64,000 nucleotides of DNA from Polyangiaceae bacterium (GTDB lineage: Bacteria; Myxococcota_A; Polyangia; Polyangiales; Polyangiaceae), in the NCBI GenBank assembly GCA_015075635.1, contig JABTUA010000001.1, positions 434,001-498,000 on the forward strand, written 5' to 3'. Made by a program: the position numbers and the translations under genes. Shown in pieces: positions 17,296 to 25,970 of this stretch. A model generated the notes under the pieces. It searched no databases. It worked only from the letters and a program-made list of their open reading frames with translations, and was not told the origin of the DNA. Each line of letters begins with the position of its first letter. Within the stretch, counting starts at the first letter, position 1.

Positions 17296-18060
17296 ATGGG
17301 CGCCGTGGTCGTGGTCGGAATCGGCGAGCTGGGTGCGGTCTTCGCCCGCGGCTTCTTGAAGTCTGGCCACCCCGTGTTCCCGGTGACGCGAAGCACGCGA
17401 CTGGAGGAGGTCGCGCGCACCGTCCCGGCGCCGGATCTGGCGCTGGTCGCGGTGGGCGAGACGGATCTCGACGGCGTGCTCCGCAGCATGCCTGCGGGCT
17501 GGCGGGGGTGCGTGGGGCTCCTTCAGAACGAGCTCCTGCCCGCGAGCTGGCTCGCTCACGACATCGTCGATCCGACGCTGGCCGTGGTGTGGTTCGAGAA
17601 GAAGCCGACCAGCCTGCTCAAGGAGCTCTTGCCCACCGTGCTGTTCGGGCCGCGCGCCGACCTGCTCGCAGCCGCGCTCGGCGCCGTCGGTGTCGTCACC
17701 CGCACGGTCGAGAGTGAAGCGGAGCTCCTGTTCGAGCTCACGCGCAAGAACCTCTACATCCTGACCACCAACATCGCGGGCATGGAGCAGGGCGGCACTG
17801 TGGGCGAGCTCTGGGAACGCCACCGGCCGCTCGCGCTCACGGTGGCAAGGGAAGTGCTCCGGCTGGAGCGCGCCCAGACCGGCGCCGAGCTGGCCGAAGC
17901 CCCGCTGCTGGCCGGCCTCGAGGCGGCCATCGCCGCCGACCCCGGGCACGCCTGCACCGGCAGGAGCGCACCAGCGCGCCTCGGCCGCGCACTGTCGAAG
18001 GCCGAACGGTTGGGCGTCACCGTCCCGGAGCTCCGGCGCATCGCGGAGCTCCGCCGATGA
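17296..18060 (+). CDS. NAD(P)-binding Rossmann protein, ketopantoate-reductase-like
   Basis: The 254-residue protein opens with MGAVVVVGIGELGAVFARGF, a dinucleotide-binding GxGxxG-type turn, followed by a helix and strand (HPVFPVTRST) as in ketopantoate reductase and 6-phosphogluconate dehydrogenase relatives. The all-helical C-terminal half is compatible with that superfamily. It is shorter than true PanE (about 300), and I do not see the complete PanE catalytic pattern, so the substrate is open. It starts 23 nt after the previous gene and its stop overlaps the HAD gene. Confidence 0.6.
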   Translation: MGAVVVVGIGELGAVFARGFLKSGHPVFPVTRSTRLEEVARTVPAPDLALVAVGETDLDGVLRSMPAGWRGCVGLLQNELLPASWLAHDIVDPTLAVVWFEKKPTSLLKELLPTVLFGPRADLLAAALGAVGVVTRTVESEAELLFELTRKNLYILTTNIAGMEQGGTVGELWERHRPLALTVAREVLRLERAQTGAELAEAPLLAGLEAAIAADPGHACTGRSAPARLGRALSKAERLGVTVPELRRIAELRR

Positions 18061-18653
18061 GCGCGCGAGCCTGGCTGGTGGATCTGGACGGCACGCTCTA
18101 CACGGCGCGCTGGGTCAAGCTCGCGATGGCGGCGGAGCTGGCCCTGGGCGGCTGGGGCGCGGTGAGCACGCTGCGCCGCTTTCGCCGGGAGCACGAGCTC
18201 TTGCGGGACGAGCTCGACCAAGACGTCGAGAGCCCGTTTTCGCTTCAGGTCGAGCGCACCGCCGCCGCGCTCTCGGTCGATCGCGTGCTGGTCGAGCGCC
18301 ACGTCACGGAGTGGATGATCGAGCGGCCGCAGAAGTGGATCCGACGCTTCAAACGCCAAGGCTTGCTGGACGAGATTTCGAGCTTCCGCGCGGCCGGGGG
18401 CAAGACCGCCCTGGTCAGCGACTACCCGGCGAGCGCCAAGCTCGCGGCGCTCGAAGCCTCCGGACTGTTCGACGCAGTGGTCGCCAGCGGCGAAGCGGGT
18501 GGCCCGCGCCGGCTCAAGCCCCACCCCGACGGGTACCTGGAGGCCGCGCGCCGCCTGAACGTGCCCCCGAACGAGTGTCTGGTGATCGGCGATCGCGAAG
18601 ACGCCGACGGCGCCGCCGCGCGCGCGGCGGGCATGGCCTTCCGAAAGGTGTGA
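18057..18653 (+). CDS. HAD superfamily phosphatase
   Basis: All four HAD motifs are visible in 198 residues. Motif I is DLDGTL (nucleophile D9, acid D11), motif II is the Ser in ALVSDYP, motif III is the Lys in RLKPHPDG, and motif IV is VIGDREDADG. The helical cap is inserted after motif I, as in the beta-phosphoglucomutase or phosphoglycolate phosphatase group. It is a small-molecule phosphatase of unknown substrate. The start overlaps the previous stop by 4 nt. Confidence 0.88.
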   Translation: MSARAWLVDLDGTLYTARWVKLAMAAELALGGWGAVSTLRRFRREHELLRDELDQDVESPFSLQVERTAAALSVDRVLVERHVTEWMIERPQKWIRRFKRQGLLDEISSFRAAGGKTALVSDYPASAKLAALEASGLFDAVVASGEAGGPRRLKPHPDGYLEAARRLNVPPNECLVIGDREDADGAAARAAGMAFRKV

Positions 18654-18654
18654 C

Positions 18655-19779
18655 GTGGAAGTCGTTCTGCCCATCCTCGCCTACGTCGGCGCTCTCACCG
18701 CCATCTTGTGGGCGGTGGCCAAGAAGGGCGCCAACGCGCCCATCGAGCCGAACCCTCCCCGCGAACGCGTGGCACGCGTGTACACGGTAGGGGACAGGGT
18801 CCTGGCTCAGGCCGCGAAGCAACACGGCTTGAAGCACGACGTGGACGTCGCCAGCGGGCGGGTCGGGGAGCTGCGGGTGGAGCTCGCCGCAGTGCCGGAC
18901 GGCACCAGCCCGGTGGAATTCAGGGGCGTCGCTCGCTTCCCGCGCTCCCTCGGCCTCGAGCTCTCGGTGCGAAAGCGCGGCGCGCTCGGCGGGCGCGCCG
19001 GCGAGGCTGTCGTCTCCGACGACTTCGATCACGAGTTCCGCGTGGACGCGCTTCACGCCGATCAGGCTCGCGCGCTGCTCGACGGTCCTGCGGGCGAGGC
19101 GATGCTGAAGGGCGTCGGCCGCGGCTTCCGGGTCGAGCTCGACGACCACGAGCTGACGATGGCGGTCGGTGCCGACCTCGGCACCGAGCGCGGCGTGGAG
19201 GCGGCGAGCTGGCTGGTGCAGACGGCGACCGCGATCTCGGCGGCGCGCGCGAAGCTGCCCCGGCCGGAGCTCCAGCAGCGTGTGCTGGACAGCTTCAGCG
19301 ACCTGGCGAAGAGCCTGGGCGGCAGAGTGGACGGCGACGTACTGCGCCTGGACTTGGAGGAAGGCGAGCTCACCGCCCACGTGGACCGCGTAGCCGGCAA
19401 GCAGTTCCGCACCGGGCTCTGCCTGGTGTTCGCCAGGCCGCTGTCCCTCGACCTCCGGCTGGGGCTCGAGTCCGAGCGCTCGCGCTTCGAGCGCTTCCGC
19501 CACAAGGACATCCAGCTCGGAGACCCGAGCTTCGACGAGGTGTTCGTGGTGATGGGCGAACCGGAGGAAGAGGTCCGGGCCGCGCTCGACGAGGCGCTGC
19601 GCGAGCAGCTGCTCGCGCTCCACGAGGACGTGAGCGCGCTCAGCTTGTCCCCGACCGAGCTCGAGGTCGCCGTGGACGAAGCGCTGTCGGATCGCGACGC
19701 GCTCGGCGACCTGATCGAGCAGCTGACCGGCGTCGCCGGGAGGCTAGCGCCGCAGAAGCGCTCCGGGGCGTATCGTTAG
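18655..19779 (+). CDS. Hypothetical membrane-anchored protein
   Basis: I do not recognise this 374-residue protein. It begins with a membrane segment (VVLPILAYVGALTAILWAVA) followed by a soluble alpha/beta region with no Cys clusters or enzymatic motif. The start is GTG 18655, one base after the HAD stop, so it belongs to the same transcription unit. Its 3' end overlaps the convergent diguanylate cyclase gene by 4 nt. Confidence 0.72.
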   Translation: MEVVLPILAYVGALTAILWAVAKKGANAPIEPNPPRERVARVYTVGDRVLAQAAKQHGLKHDVDVASGRVGELRVELAAVPDGTSPVEFRGVARFPRSLGLELSVRKRGALGGRAGEAVVSDDFDHEFRVDALHADQARALLDGPAGEAMLKGVGRGFRVELDDHELTMAVGADLGTERGVEAASWLVQTATAISAARAKLPRPELQQRVLDSFSDLAKSLGGRVDGDVLRLDLEEGELTAHVDRVAGKQFRTGLCLVFARPLSLDLRLGLESERSRFERFRHKDIQLGDPSFDEVFVVMGEPEEEVRAALDEALREQLLALHEDVSALSLSPTELEVAVDEALSDRDALGDLIEQLTGVAGRLAPQKRSGAYR

Positions 19780-21908
19780 GCCGCGGCGTTGAGCCGCGAC
19801 GACCACACCGTGACCCGGTTGCGCCCGCCGCGCTTGGAGACGTAGAGGGCCTCGTCGGTGGCCTTGAACAGCGCGTCCCAGTCGCGGCCCGCCGCCGGGA
19901 AGGTCGCGACCCCGACCGAGCAGGTGACCTTGAGCGGGCCTTCCGTGCTGTGGAAGGTGGCAGCCTCTATCTCGCTGCGGATGCGCTCCGCCAGGAGCGC
20001 CGCCCCCTCCGCGTCGGTCTCCTCGCACACGACCACGAACTCCTCGCCGCCGAAGCGCGCCACCATGTCCGTGTCCCGCTTCGTACGCCTGAGCACGTCG
20101 CCGAAGCCGCGGATCACGATGTCGCCGACGTCGTGCCCGTAGTTGTCGTTCACCCGCTTGAAGTGATCCAGGTCGCAGACCAAGACGCTCAGGGGCTTCT
20201 TGAAGCGCGTGGAGCTCTTGATCTTCTGCGTCGCCATCTCGACCAGCGCCCGCTTGTTGAACAGGCCCGTGAGCCCGTCGGTGGTCGCCATCTCTTCGAG
20301 GCGCTTGAACATCCGGGCGTTGGCCAGCGACACGGCCACGTGGCTGGCCAGGACCTCCAGCGTAGGCCGCACGCTCTCGCCGAAGGCCGCGCGCCGTTGC
20401 GAGCCGAGCACCAGCGTACCGAGCGCGCGCTCGTGGACCACCAGCGGCAGCACCAAGAGCGACGGCATCGGGGGCGGCGTCAGCCGGCGCGAGAACACGA
20501 CCTGTCGCTCCGGATCGTAGTCGCCGCGGTACGGCAGCGGGTGGCGATTCGCGACGACCATGGAAACCAGCCCGGAGTTGTGGCGGAAACGCTGGCCCAC
20601 CAGCTCGTCCTGCCCATCGCCGCTGACCGCGCAGATCTCGTGCTCTCCCGTGCTCTTGTCGAAGAGCGTGACCACCGCGAAGTCGAAGGCCGTGAACTCC
20701 CGCGCTGCTGCCACGCAGGCCTCGATGACCTGCTTCTCGGTGTGGGCGGTGTTGAGCGTGTCCACCGCCCGGTAGAGCTTGCCCTGCTCGATCTTCGCGC
20801 GCTCGAGCTGGACGAACACCCGCTCGTTCTCGATGGCCCGCAGCAGGAACACGGTCGCGTTGGCGAGCAGCTCCTCTTCCTGTGCGGTGAAGGGCTCGGG
20901 GCTCTCGCGATCCACCACCAGGAGACCCCGGGGATGGCCGTGCTCGACCAGCGGCGCCGCGCACACGGACCCCACCCGAGGGAGCTCGGCGTAATACGGC
21001 GTGTGCTGAGCGGCCTTGGCGCCGTGGAGCGAGACCGGCGTGCGCTCGCCCAAGGCCGCGGCGAAGATTCCGTCTTTGGCCGAGAACGGCCCGGGCACGA
21101 TGCCGTCGTCGCTGGAGGAGATCTCCTGAAGGTGGAGGTTCTGGCCGCCCGAATCCAGCCACAAGAGCACCGCGGTGCGGAGCCCGAGCGTGCGGCGGAG
21201 CAGATCGAGCGCGAAGGCCAGCGCCTGGTGGATCTCGTCCACACCCGAGCGGAGCAGCCGCTCCTCCTCGTTGCGAGGCGGAATGGAACCCCGCTCCAGC
21301 GCCGCGCTCGGCGCGCCGATCAGTCGGAACGAGCGTGCCGCGTTCTTCATGCGCTCGATCTCGCCCTCGATGTGCAGGCGTGACAGGCGCCGCACCCGGG
21401 CGATCTCCGCGCGGAACAGGCTCAGGTTCAAGAACGCGAACAGGCCGACGAAGGCCAGGCTCGGCCAGAACTCCTCCACCCTCTGCCCGAGCCCGATCAC
21501 CCGCAGCCCGGACTCGAGCAGGATGGTGAAGGCCGCCGTTCCCAGCGCCGCCGGCGGACGCGCGAACGCCGCCGCCACCATCATCAGCGCGTACACCGCC
21601 GGGTGGAACGCCCCGTCGAGCTTGCCGGGTGCCTGCGTGACCAGCGCAAAGGAGAGCACGACCAGGTGGGTGAAGAGCTCCAGATCGAGCCGCGTGGTGG
21701 CGTCCGGGTCCAGGCGCCGCAGGCGCCGCACTACCGCCAGGGCGATGGCACCGACGAGGAGCGCTCCGACGCACACGTCGTAGACGACGCCCGGCGTCTC
21801 CGCGACGCTGTAGACCAGGTAGGCGCCGAAGCCGACGCTGAGCCCGAGCCCCGATGCCTGGTTCAGTGCTCGTTGCGCGCGGAGGGAGACTCGGACGAGC
21901 GGATCCAT
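19776..21908 (-). CDS. Membrane-bound GAF-GGDEF diguanylate cyclase
   Basis: This 710-residue protein should make cyclic-di-GMP from two GTP. About six hydrophobic segments fill residues 20-190. GAF-like sensor regions follow (about 230-390 and 400-550; for example VCAAPLVEHGHPRGLLVVDRE and LLVLPLVVHERALGTLVLGS). The GGDEF domain is complete with GGEEF at about 620-624. An RxxD inhibitory site (RDTD) lies at the PleD spacing, so product inhibition is expected. It is divergent from the histidine kinase gene, and the roughly 90-bp gap probably holds both promoters. Confidence 0.93.
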   Translation of the reverse strand: MDPLVRVSLRAQRALNQASGLGLSVGFGAYLVYSVAETPGVVYDVCVGALLVGAIALAVVRRLRRLDPDATTRLDLELFTHLVVLSFALVTQAPGKLDGAFHPAVYALMMVAAAFARPPAALGTAAFTILLESGLRVIGLGQRVEEFWPSLAFVGLFAFLNLSLFRAEIARVRRLSRLHIEGEIERMKNAARSFRLIGAPSAALERGSIPPRNEEERLLRSGVDEIHQALAFALDLLRRTLGLRTAVLLWLDSGGQNLHLQEISSSDDGIVPGPFSAKDGIFAAALGERTPVSLHGAKAAQHTPYYAELPRVGSVCAAPLVEHGHPRGLLVVDRESPEPFTAQEEELLANATVFLLRAIENERVFVQLERAKIEQGKLYRAVDTLNTAHTEKQVIEACVAAAREFTAFDFAVVTLFDKSTGEHEICAVSGDGQDELVGQRFRHNSGLVSMVVANRHPLPYRGDYDPERQVVFSRRLTPPPMPSLLVLPLVVHERALGTLVLGSQRRAAFGESVRPTLEVLASHVAVSLANARMFKRLEEMATTDGLTGLFNKRALVEMATQKIKSSTRFKKPLSVLVCDLDHFKRVNDNYGHDVGDIVIRGFGDVLRRTKRDTDMVARFGGEEFVVVCEETDAEGAALLAERIRSEIEAATFHSTEGPLKVTCSVGVATFPAAGRDWDALFKATDEALYVSKRGGRNRVTVWSSRLNAAA

Positions 21909-21997
21909 TCGAGCACGCGGCTATCAGACGCGGGCCCTCCCGGCCCACTTTCCGGAGACACGTGCGTCCAAAGCGGTATGCGGCGTTTCGCCCGAGA

Positions 21998-23491
21998 ATG
22001 GGCGACAATGCTCGGGCGGTGAAGCCCGGCCTGCGACTCCAGATCCTGATGCTGCTCGGTGGCCTGATGCTCTTGGCCTTCGTGCCGCTGTTCTTCGCCG
22101 TGGCGACCTACACGCGGCTGACACTTCAGCAAGTGCGAGAGAGCAGCGCCCGCTCCCTGGGCCGCGCCGTGGCCGGACACGTCGGTGAGGCCCGGAACAA
22201 ACGCTCGCCCGACCAGCTGTCGGCGCTCCTGGAGGCGGAGATCGGCACCGAGGGCGTCGAGGCCCTGGGCGTCTACGACAAGTCGGGCCAGCCCGTCCTG
22301 CGCGTCGGGGACCCCGTCGCGGCGCTCGCGCTCGGCGCCCCGCTCGACGCCACCAGCGAACGAGTGTTCGACGTCACCACCAGCCACGGCAGGGCCATCG
22401 CCGTGACCGTCCCGGATGCCCAAGGCGCGGTGGTGGCGGTCGTGCGTACGGACGATCAGTCCGCCCGCGCGGCACCCCTGGTCCGCCTGGTCGGCCTCTA
22501 CACGCTGGTCGTGGCGCTGGCGCTGCTGGTCCTGGCCTACTTCGCCCTCACGCGGTTGATCGTGCGCCCCCTCGATCAGCTGTCACGCGCCGCCGAGCGC
22601 GTGGCGGGCGGTGCGCGGCGGCTGGAGGTCCCGACCCGTGGCGCCCGGGAGCTGGGCGAGCTGGGCGTGAACCTGCGCGCGATGACCGAGAAGCTCATCT
22701 CCAACGAGGACGCGCTGCGCAAGCAGATCGACGAGGTCGAGCGCGCCACGCGCCGGCTGAAGGAAGCGCAAGATCGCCTGGTGCGCTCGGAGCGCCTGGC
22801 CTCGGTGGGGCGCCTGGCTGCGGGGCTGGCCCACGAGATCGGCAACCCCATCGCGGCGCTGATCGGCATGCAGGAGATCCTCCTCGAAGGCGGGCTGGAG
22901 CCGGAGGAGCAGCGCGACTTCTTGCAGCGCATGCGCAAGGAGAGCGAGCGCATCCATCGCATCCTGAAGGACCTCTTGCAGTTCGCGCGCCCCGGGAACA
23001 AGCAGGACGAAGACGACGTCAACCCGGGCAGCGTGGAGGCCGCGATCTACGACACCGTGGCGCTGGTCACGCCGCAGAAGTCCCTGCACGACGTGGAGCT
23101 CGCCGTGGACGTGTTCCCGGAGCTGCCGCCCGTCGCCCTGAGCCGCGAGCACATGGTGCAGGTCGTGCTGAACCTGGTGCTGAACGCCGCCGACGCTTGC
23201 GGACCGGGCGGCAAGGTGAGCTTGCGCGCCAAGCCCGTCGCCACGGGCGTCCGGCTGGAGGTGGAGGACACCGGCCCAGGCGTGGCTGCGGCGGTGCGCG
23301 ACCGTCTGTTCGAGCCCTTCGTCACCACCAAGGACGTCGGGAAAGGTACGGGCCTGGGCCTGGCGGTGTGCCGCGGGCTGGTCGAAGCGGCCGGAGGCAG
23401 CATCGCGCTCGACGAGACCTACACGACCGGCGCCCGCTTCGTCCTCGAGCTGCCCCGGGCCGACGCCGCGACCTCGAGCCGCCGGCCGTGA
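21998..23491 (+). CDS. Sensor histidine kinase with HAMP domain
   Basis: The protein has a first membrane helix (LQILMLLGGLMLLAFVPLFF), an extracytoplasmic domain (about 40-165), a second helix (LVVALALLVLAYFAL), HAMP, and a coiled coil. The kinase core follows: H-box AGLAHEIGNP with phospho-acceptor at about H279, N-box NLVLNAADAC, G1 EDTGPGV and G2 GKGTGLGL. It belongs to the NtrB-like HisKA group. ATG 21998 was chosen; GTG 22019 would remove seven residues and is equally possible. No response regulator lies next to it, so it is an orphan kinase. Confidence 0.92.
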   Translation: MGDNARAVKPGLRLQILMLLGGLMLLAFVPLFFAVATYTRLTLQQVRESSARSLGRAVAGHVGEARNKRSPDQLSALLEAEIGTEGVEALGVYDKSGQPVLRVGDPVAALALGAPLDATSERVFDVTTSHGRAIAVTVPDAQGAVVAVVRTDDQSARAAPLVRLVGLYTLVVALALLVLAYFALTRLIVRPLDQLSRAAERVAGGARRLEVPTRGARELGELGVNLRAMTEKLISNEDALRKQIDEVERATRRLKEAQDRLVRSERLASVGRLAAGLAHEIGNPIAALIGMQEILLEGGLEPEEQRDFLQRMRKESERIHRILKDLLQFARPGNKQDEDDVNPGSVEAAIYDTVALVTPQKSLHDVELAVDVFPELPPVALSREHMVQVVLNLVLNAADACGPGGKVSLRAKPVATGVRLEVEDTGPGVAAAVRDRLFEPFVTTKDVGKGTGLGLAVCRGLVEAAGGSIALDETYTTGARFVLELPRADAATSSRRP

Positions 23492-23588
23492 TAGCATCCG
23501 AGGTCGGGCTCGGGAGATGCACTCAGGAAACGCCAGGCGCTGCGCGGATCGCGATCCGCTTTTGCCAAACCGGCGAAGGTCGAGTCCG

Positions 23589-24572
23589 ATGCGTCTCGTC
23601 ACCGCGCTGGTCGCCTCGCTCCTGTTCGTGCCGGTGACGGCTGCGGCGCAGGAGAGCGCGGACACGGCCGCTCAGCTCTACCAGGAGGGAGCCGACCTCG
23701 CGTCGCAGGGGAAGTGGGCGGAGGCGCGGGGCAAGTTCCAGTCGGCGGTGGAGCTCCGCGCGACACCCGTGGGTTTGTTCAACCTGGCACAGGCGGAGCG
23801 CAACCTGGGGCTCATCGCCAGCGCCAAGCGCCACTTCGTCAGCGCGCGCGCGCTGGCGGAGCGCGAAGGCGCAGACGACGTGCGGCGCCTGGCGGACGAC
23901 GCGCTCGCCAGCGTGGGACCCCGCGTGCCGCGCTTGCGACTGAAGCTGCCGCCGGACGCCGCGAAGGTCGAAGCGCGCGTGGACGACCGCCCGGTGGAGA
24001 TCGTCGAAGGCGAGCTCGAGCTCGATCCGGGTCCGCATCGCTTGACCATCTCCGCCGCCGGAGAGAAGCCGTTCGTGCGGCAGTTGCAGGCGGTGGAGGG
24101 CGAACGCCAGACGCTGGAGGTGCGCTTCGAGCGGCCGCAGCCTCCCGCGCCGGTGGCCCCCGCGCCCAAGCCGCGGGCGCCCGAGCGCCACGCCAAGACC
24201 TCGAACGGACCGCCGGCAGGCGCGCTGATCGTGACCGGTGTCGGCGTCGCCTCGCTGGTCGTGGGTGGTGTGTTCCACCTGCGTCGCAACGAGAAGCTCG
24301 ACGACGCGGCGGCCGGTTGCACGCGCACCGGCGGGGGCTGGAGCTGCCCACCTGCGCTGGAGAACGACCCGGCGCACCAGGAGCTCAAAGACGACGCGCA
24401 GAAGGCAGAGACCTGGCGCAACGTCGCGTTCGGCGTCGGCGCGGGCGCGCTGATCGCCGGCGGCGTGTGGTGGGTGCTCGGCTCGAGCTCGAGCAGCGAT
24501 GCCCGGCCGGTGGCCGTCGGGATCGACCCTTCGCCGCGCAGCGCGAGCGCGCGCGTGCGCTGGGCGTTCTGA
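23589..24572 (+). CDS. Secreted TPR-PEGA membrane protein
   Basis: The 327-residue product has a signal peptide (MRLVTALVASLLFVPVTAAAQ) and TPR-like helices (AAQLYQEGADLASQGKWAEARGKFQSA, about 30-110). A PEGA-like beta domain (about 120-195), a Pro/Ala linker and two Gly-rich membrane segments (about 220-240 and 280-300) follow. The loop between the membrane segments has a Cys pair (CTRTGGGWSC). It ends in a phenylalanine. The same architecture occurs in genes 36844-37926 and 45705-46745 and in two truncated copies. It lies next to a convergent Ser/Thr kinase gene. Function unknown; PEGA domains are common in surface and scaffold proteins. Confidence 0.78.
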   Translation: MRLVTALVASLLFVPVTAAAQESADTAAQLYQEGADLASQGKWAEARGKFQSAVELRATPVGLFNLAQAERNLGLIASAKRHFVSARALAEREGADDVRRLADDALASVGPRVPRLRLKLPPDAAKVEARVDDRPVEIVEGELELDPGPHRLTISAAGEKPFVRQLQAVEGERQTLEVRFERPQPPAPVAPAPKPRAPERHAKTSNGPPAGALIVTGVGVASLVVGGVFHLRRNEKLDDAAAGCTRTGGGWSCPPALENDPAHQELKDDAQKAETWRNVAFGVGAGALIAGGVWWVLGSSSSSDARPVAVGIDPSPRSASARVRWAF

Positions 24573-24573
24573 G

Positions 24574-25890
24574 TCAGCGGCGCGCGCAGGTCGGCTTGCC
24601 GGTCACGGGGTCGATCAGGAGCTTGTCCTTCGGACAAGGCGCGACGCGTCGCAGGTTCTTCTTCTCCGGCGGCGCGCTCGAAGCGCTCGGCGCCGGCGCG
24701 ACCGCACTGCTCGGCGCGGGCTCGAGCGACGGCGTGGCTGTCGGCGCGACCGCGCTCGGCGCGCTCGTCGAGACGGCCTCCACTTCAGGCGCCGCCGAGC
24801 GCCGCCAGAGCGTCCCGCCGACGATGCCCACGACGAAGAGCAGCACCACCGAGGCCGCCGCCAGCGCTTGCTTCGGTAGCGCGCGCTTTGGTCCGAGCGC
24901 GGCGGGCGTCGCCGCCAGCACTGGCGCGCGCGGTCCGACCACCGCGGTCGTCGCCGTGTCGGAGATCTCGCTGGGCGGGACCTCGCGCGCCACCTTGCGC
25001 GAGAGCGTGGCGTCCTCGTCGAAGTCCGCCACCACCGCGCTGGCGCGCTTGGGCAAGAGCGACTCGAGCTCGGCGCCGAGCTCCCGCGCCGAGGCGATGC
25101 GCCGCTCGGGATCGCGCTCCAGACAGCGGGCGACGACGGCGTCGAGCCTGGCGTCCGCGCCTTTGACCCAGTCCTTCAGGCGAGGGATGGGCGCGTGCAG
25201 CACGGCACCGACCACGGCATAGGCCGTGGTGCCCTCGAAGGGCAGGCGCCCAGCGACCATCTCGAAGAGCAGCACGCCGAGCGCCCAGAGGTCGGTGCGT
25301 TGATCGACGTCGCGGCTGCCCTCCGCCTGCTCCGGGCTCATGTAGGCCGGTGTGCCGATCGGCGAGCCGGTCACCGTGGCCGACGGGCTCTCCTGCGCGA
25401 GCAGCTTGCTGACGCCGAAGTCGAGCACCTTGACCACCCGGCCGTGGCCCGCGTCCTCGTGCAGGAACACGTTGGCCGGCTTCAGATCGCGGTGCACGAC
25501 GCCGGCCGCGTGCGCCGCGGCGAGCGCCGCCGCCACCTCCGCGCCGACTGCCGCGGCGCGCGTCGAGTCCAGCGCTCCGCGCCGGTCCAGGAGCTCTGCC
25601 AGGCTCTCGCCCTTGAGCAGCTCCATCACCAGGTAGGGATCTCCTTCCTCCGTCTCCCCGACGTCGTAGACCTCGATCACGTTCGGGTGCTCGAGCCGCC
25701 CCGCGACGCTGGCCTCACGCAGCATGCGCTCGCGGAGCTCCGGCAGGATCTCGCTCTCGCCTCGCACGAGCTTCAGAGCGAACGAGCGTTGGGTGCGCAA
25801 GTTCAGCGCTTCCCACACCGCCCCCATGCCGCCTTCTCCCAGGCAGCGCACCAGGCGGTACTTGTTCGAGATCACGCTCCCGGGTCCCAT
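24574..25890 (-). CDS. Transmembrane eukaryotic-type Ser/Thr protein kinase
   Basis: The catalytic domain is intact: LGEGGMGAVW loop, lysine in FALKLV, HRDLKPANVF, DFG in VLDFGVS, and GTPAYMSPEQ in the activation segment. A juxtamembrane region leads to one membrane helix (ALAAASVVLLFVVGIVGG). A short extracytoplasmic Ala/Pro/Ser-rich tail follows, with a Cys pair near the end (APCPKDKLL...PTCARR). ATG 25890 (MGPGSVISNKYRL) starts directly at the kinase domain; a longer reading from 25965 would overlap the divergent promoter region. It is probably involved in envelope or developmental signalling. Confidence 0.9.
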   Translation of the reverse strand: MGPGSVISNKYRLVRCLGEGGMGAVWEALNLRTQRSFALKLVRGESEILPELRERMLREASVAGRLEHPNVIEVYDVGETEEGDPYLVMELLKGESLAELLDRRGALDSTRAAAVGAEVAAALAAAHAAGVVHRDLKPANVFLHEDAGHGRVVKVLDFGVSKLLAQESPSATVTGSPIGTPAYMSPEQAEGSRDVDQRTDLWALGVLLFEMVAGRLPFEGTTAYAVVGAVLHAPIPRLKDWVKGADARLDAVVARCLERDPERRIASARELGAELESLLPKRASAVVADFDEDATLSRKVAREVPPSEISDTATTAVVGPRAPVLAATPAALGPKRALPKQALAAASVVLLFVVGIVGGTLWRRSAAPEVEAVSTSAPSAVAPTATPSLEPAPSSAVAPAPSASSAPPEKKNLRRVAPCPKDKLLIDPVTGKPTCARR

Positions 25891-25970
25891 CACGGCGCCT
25901 CTCCGGATTTGTCCGGAAGCCGACAGGGACGTACCCGATTTCGGCCAACTCGGATAATATGTCATCCATC

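Noticed and set aside
10023..19779. The whole plus-strand run as a single operon
   Set aside because: Gaps are short, but the functions are mixed and hairpins precede 10023. Only the overlapping groups (11437-14870, 14902-17272 and 17296-19779) are supported as coupled.
19744..22008. A 754-codon minus-strand frame over the diguanylate cyclase
   Set aside because: The frame with the transmembrane, GAF and GGEEF motifs is the one at 19776-21908; this one is Arg/Gly/Pro-rich shadow sequence.
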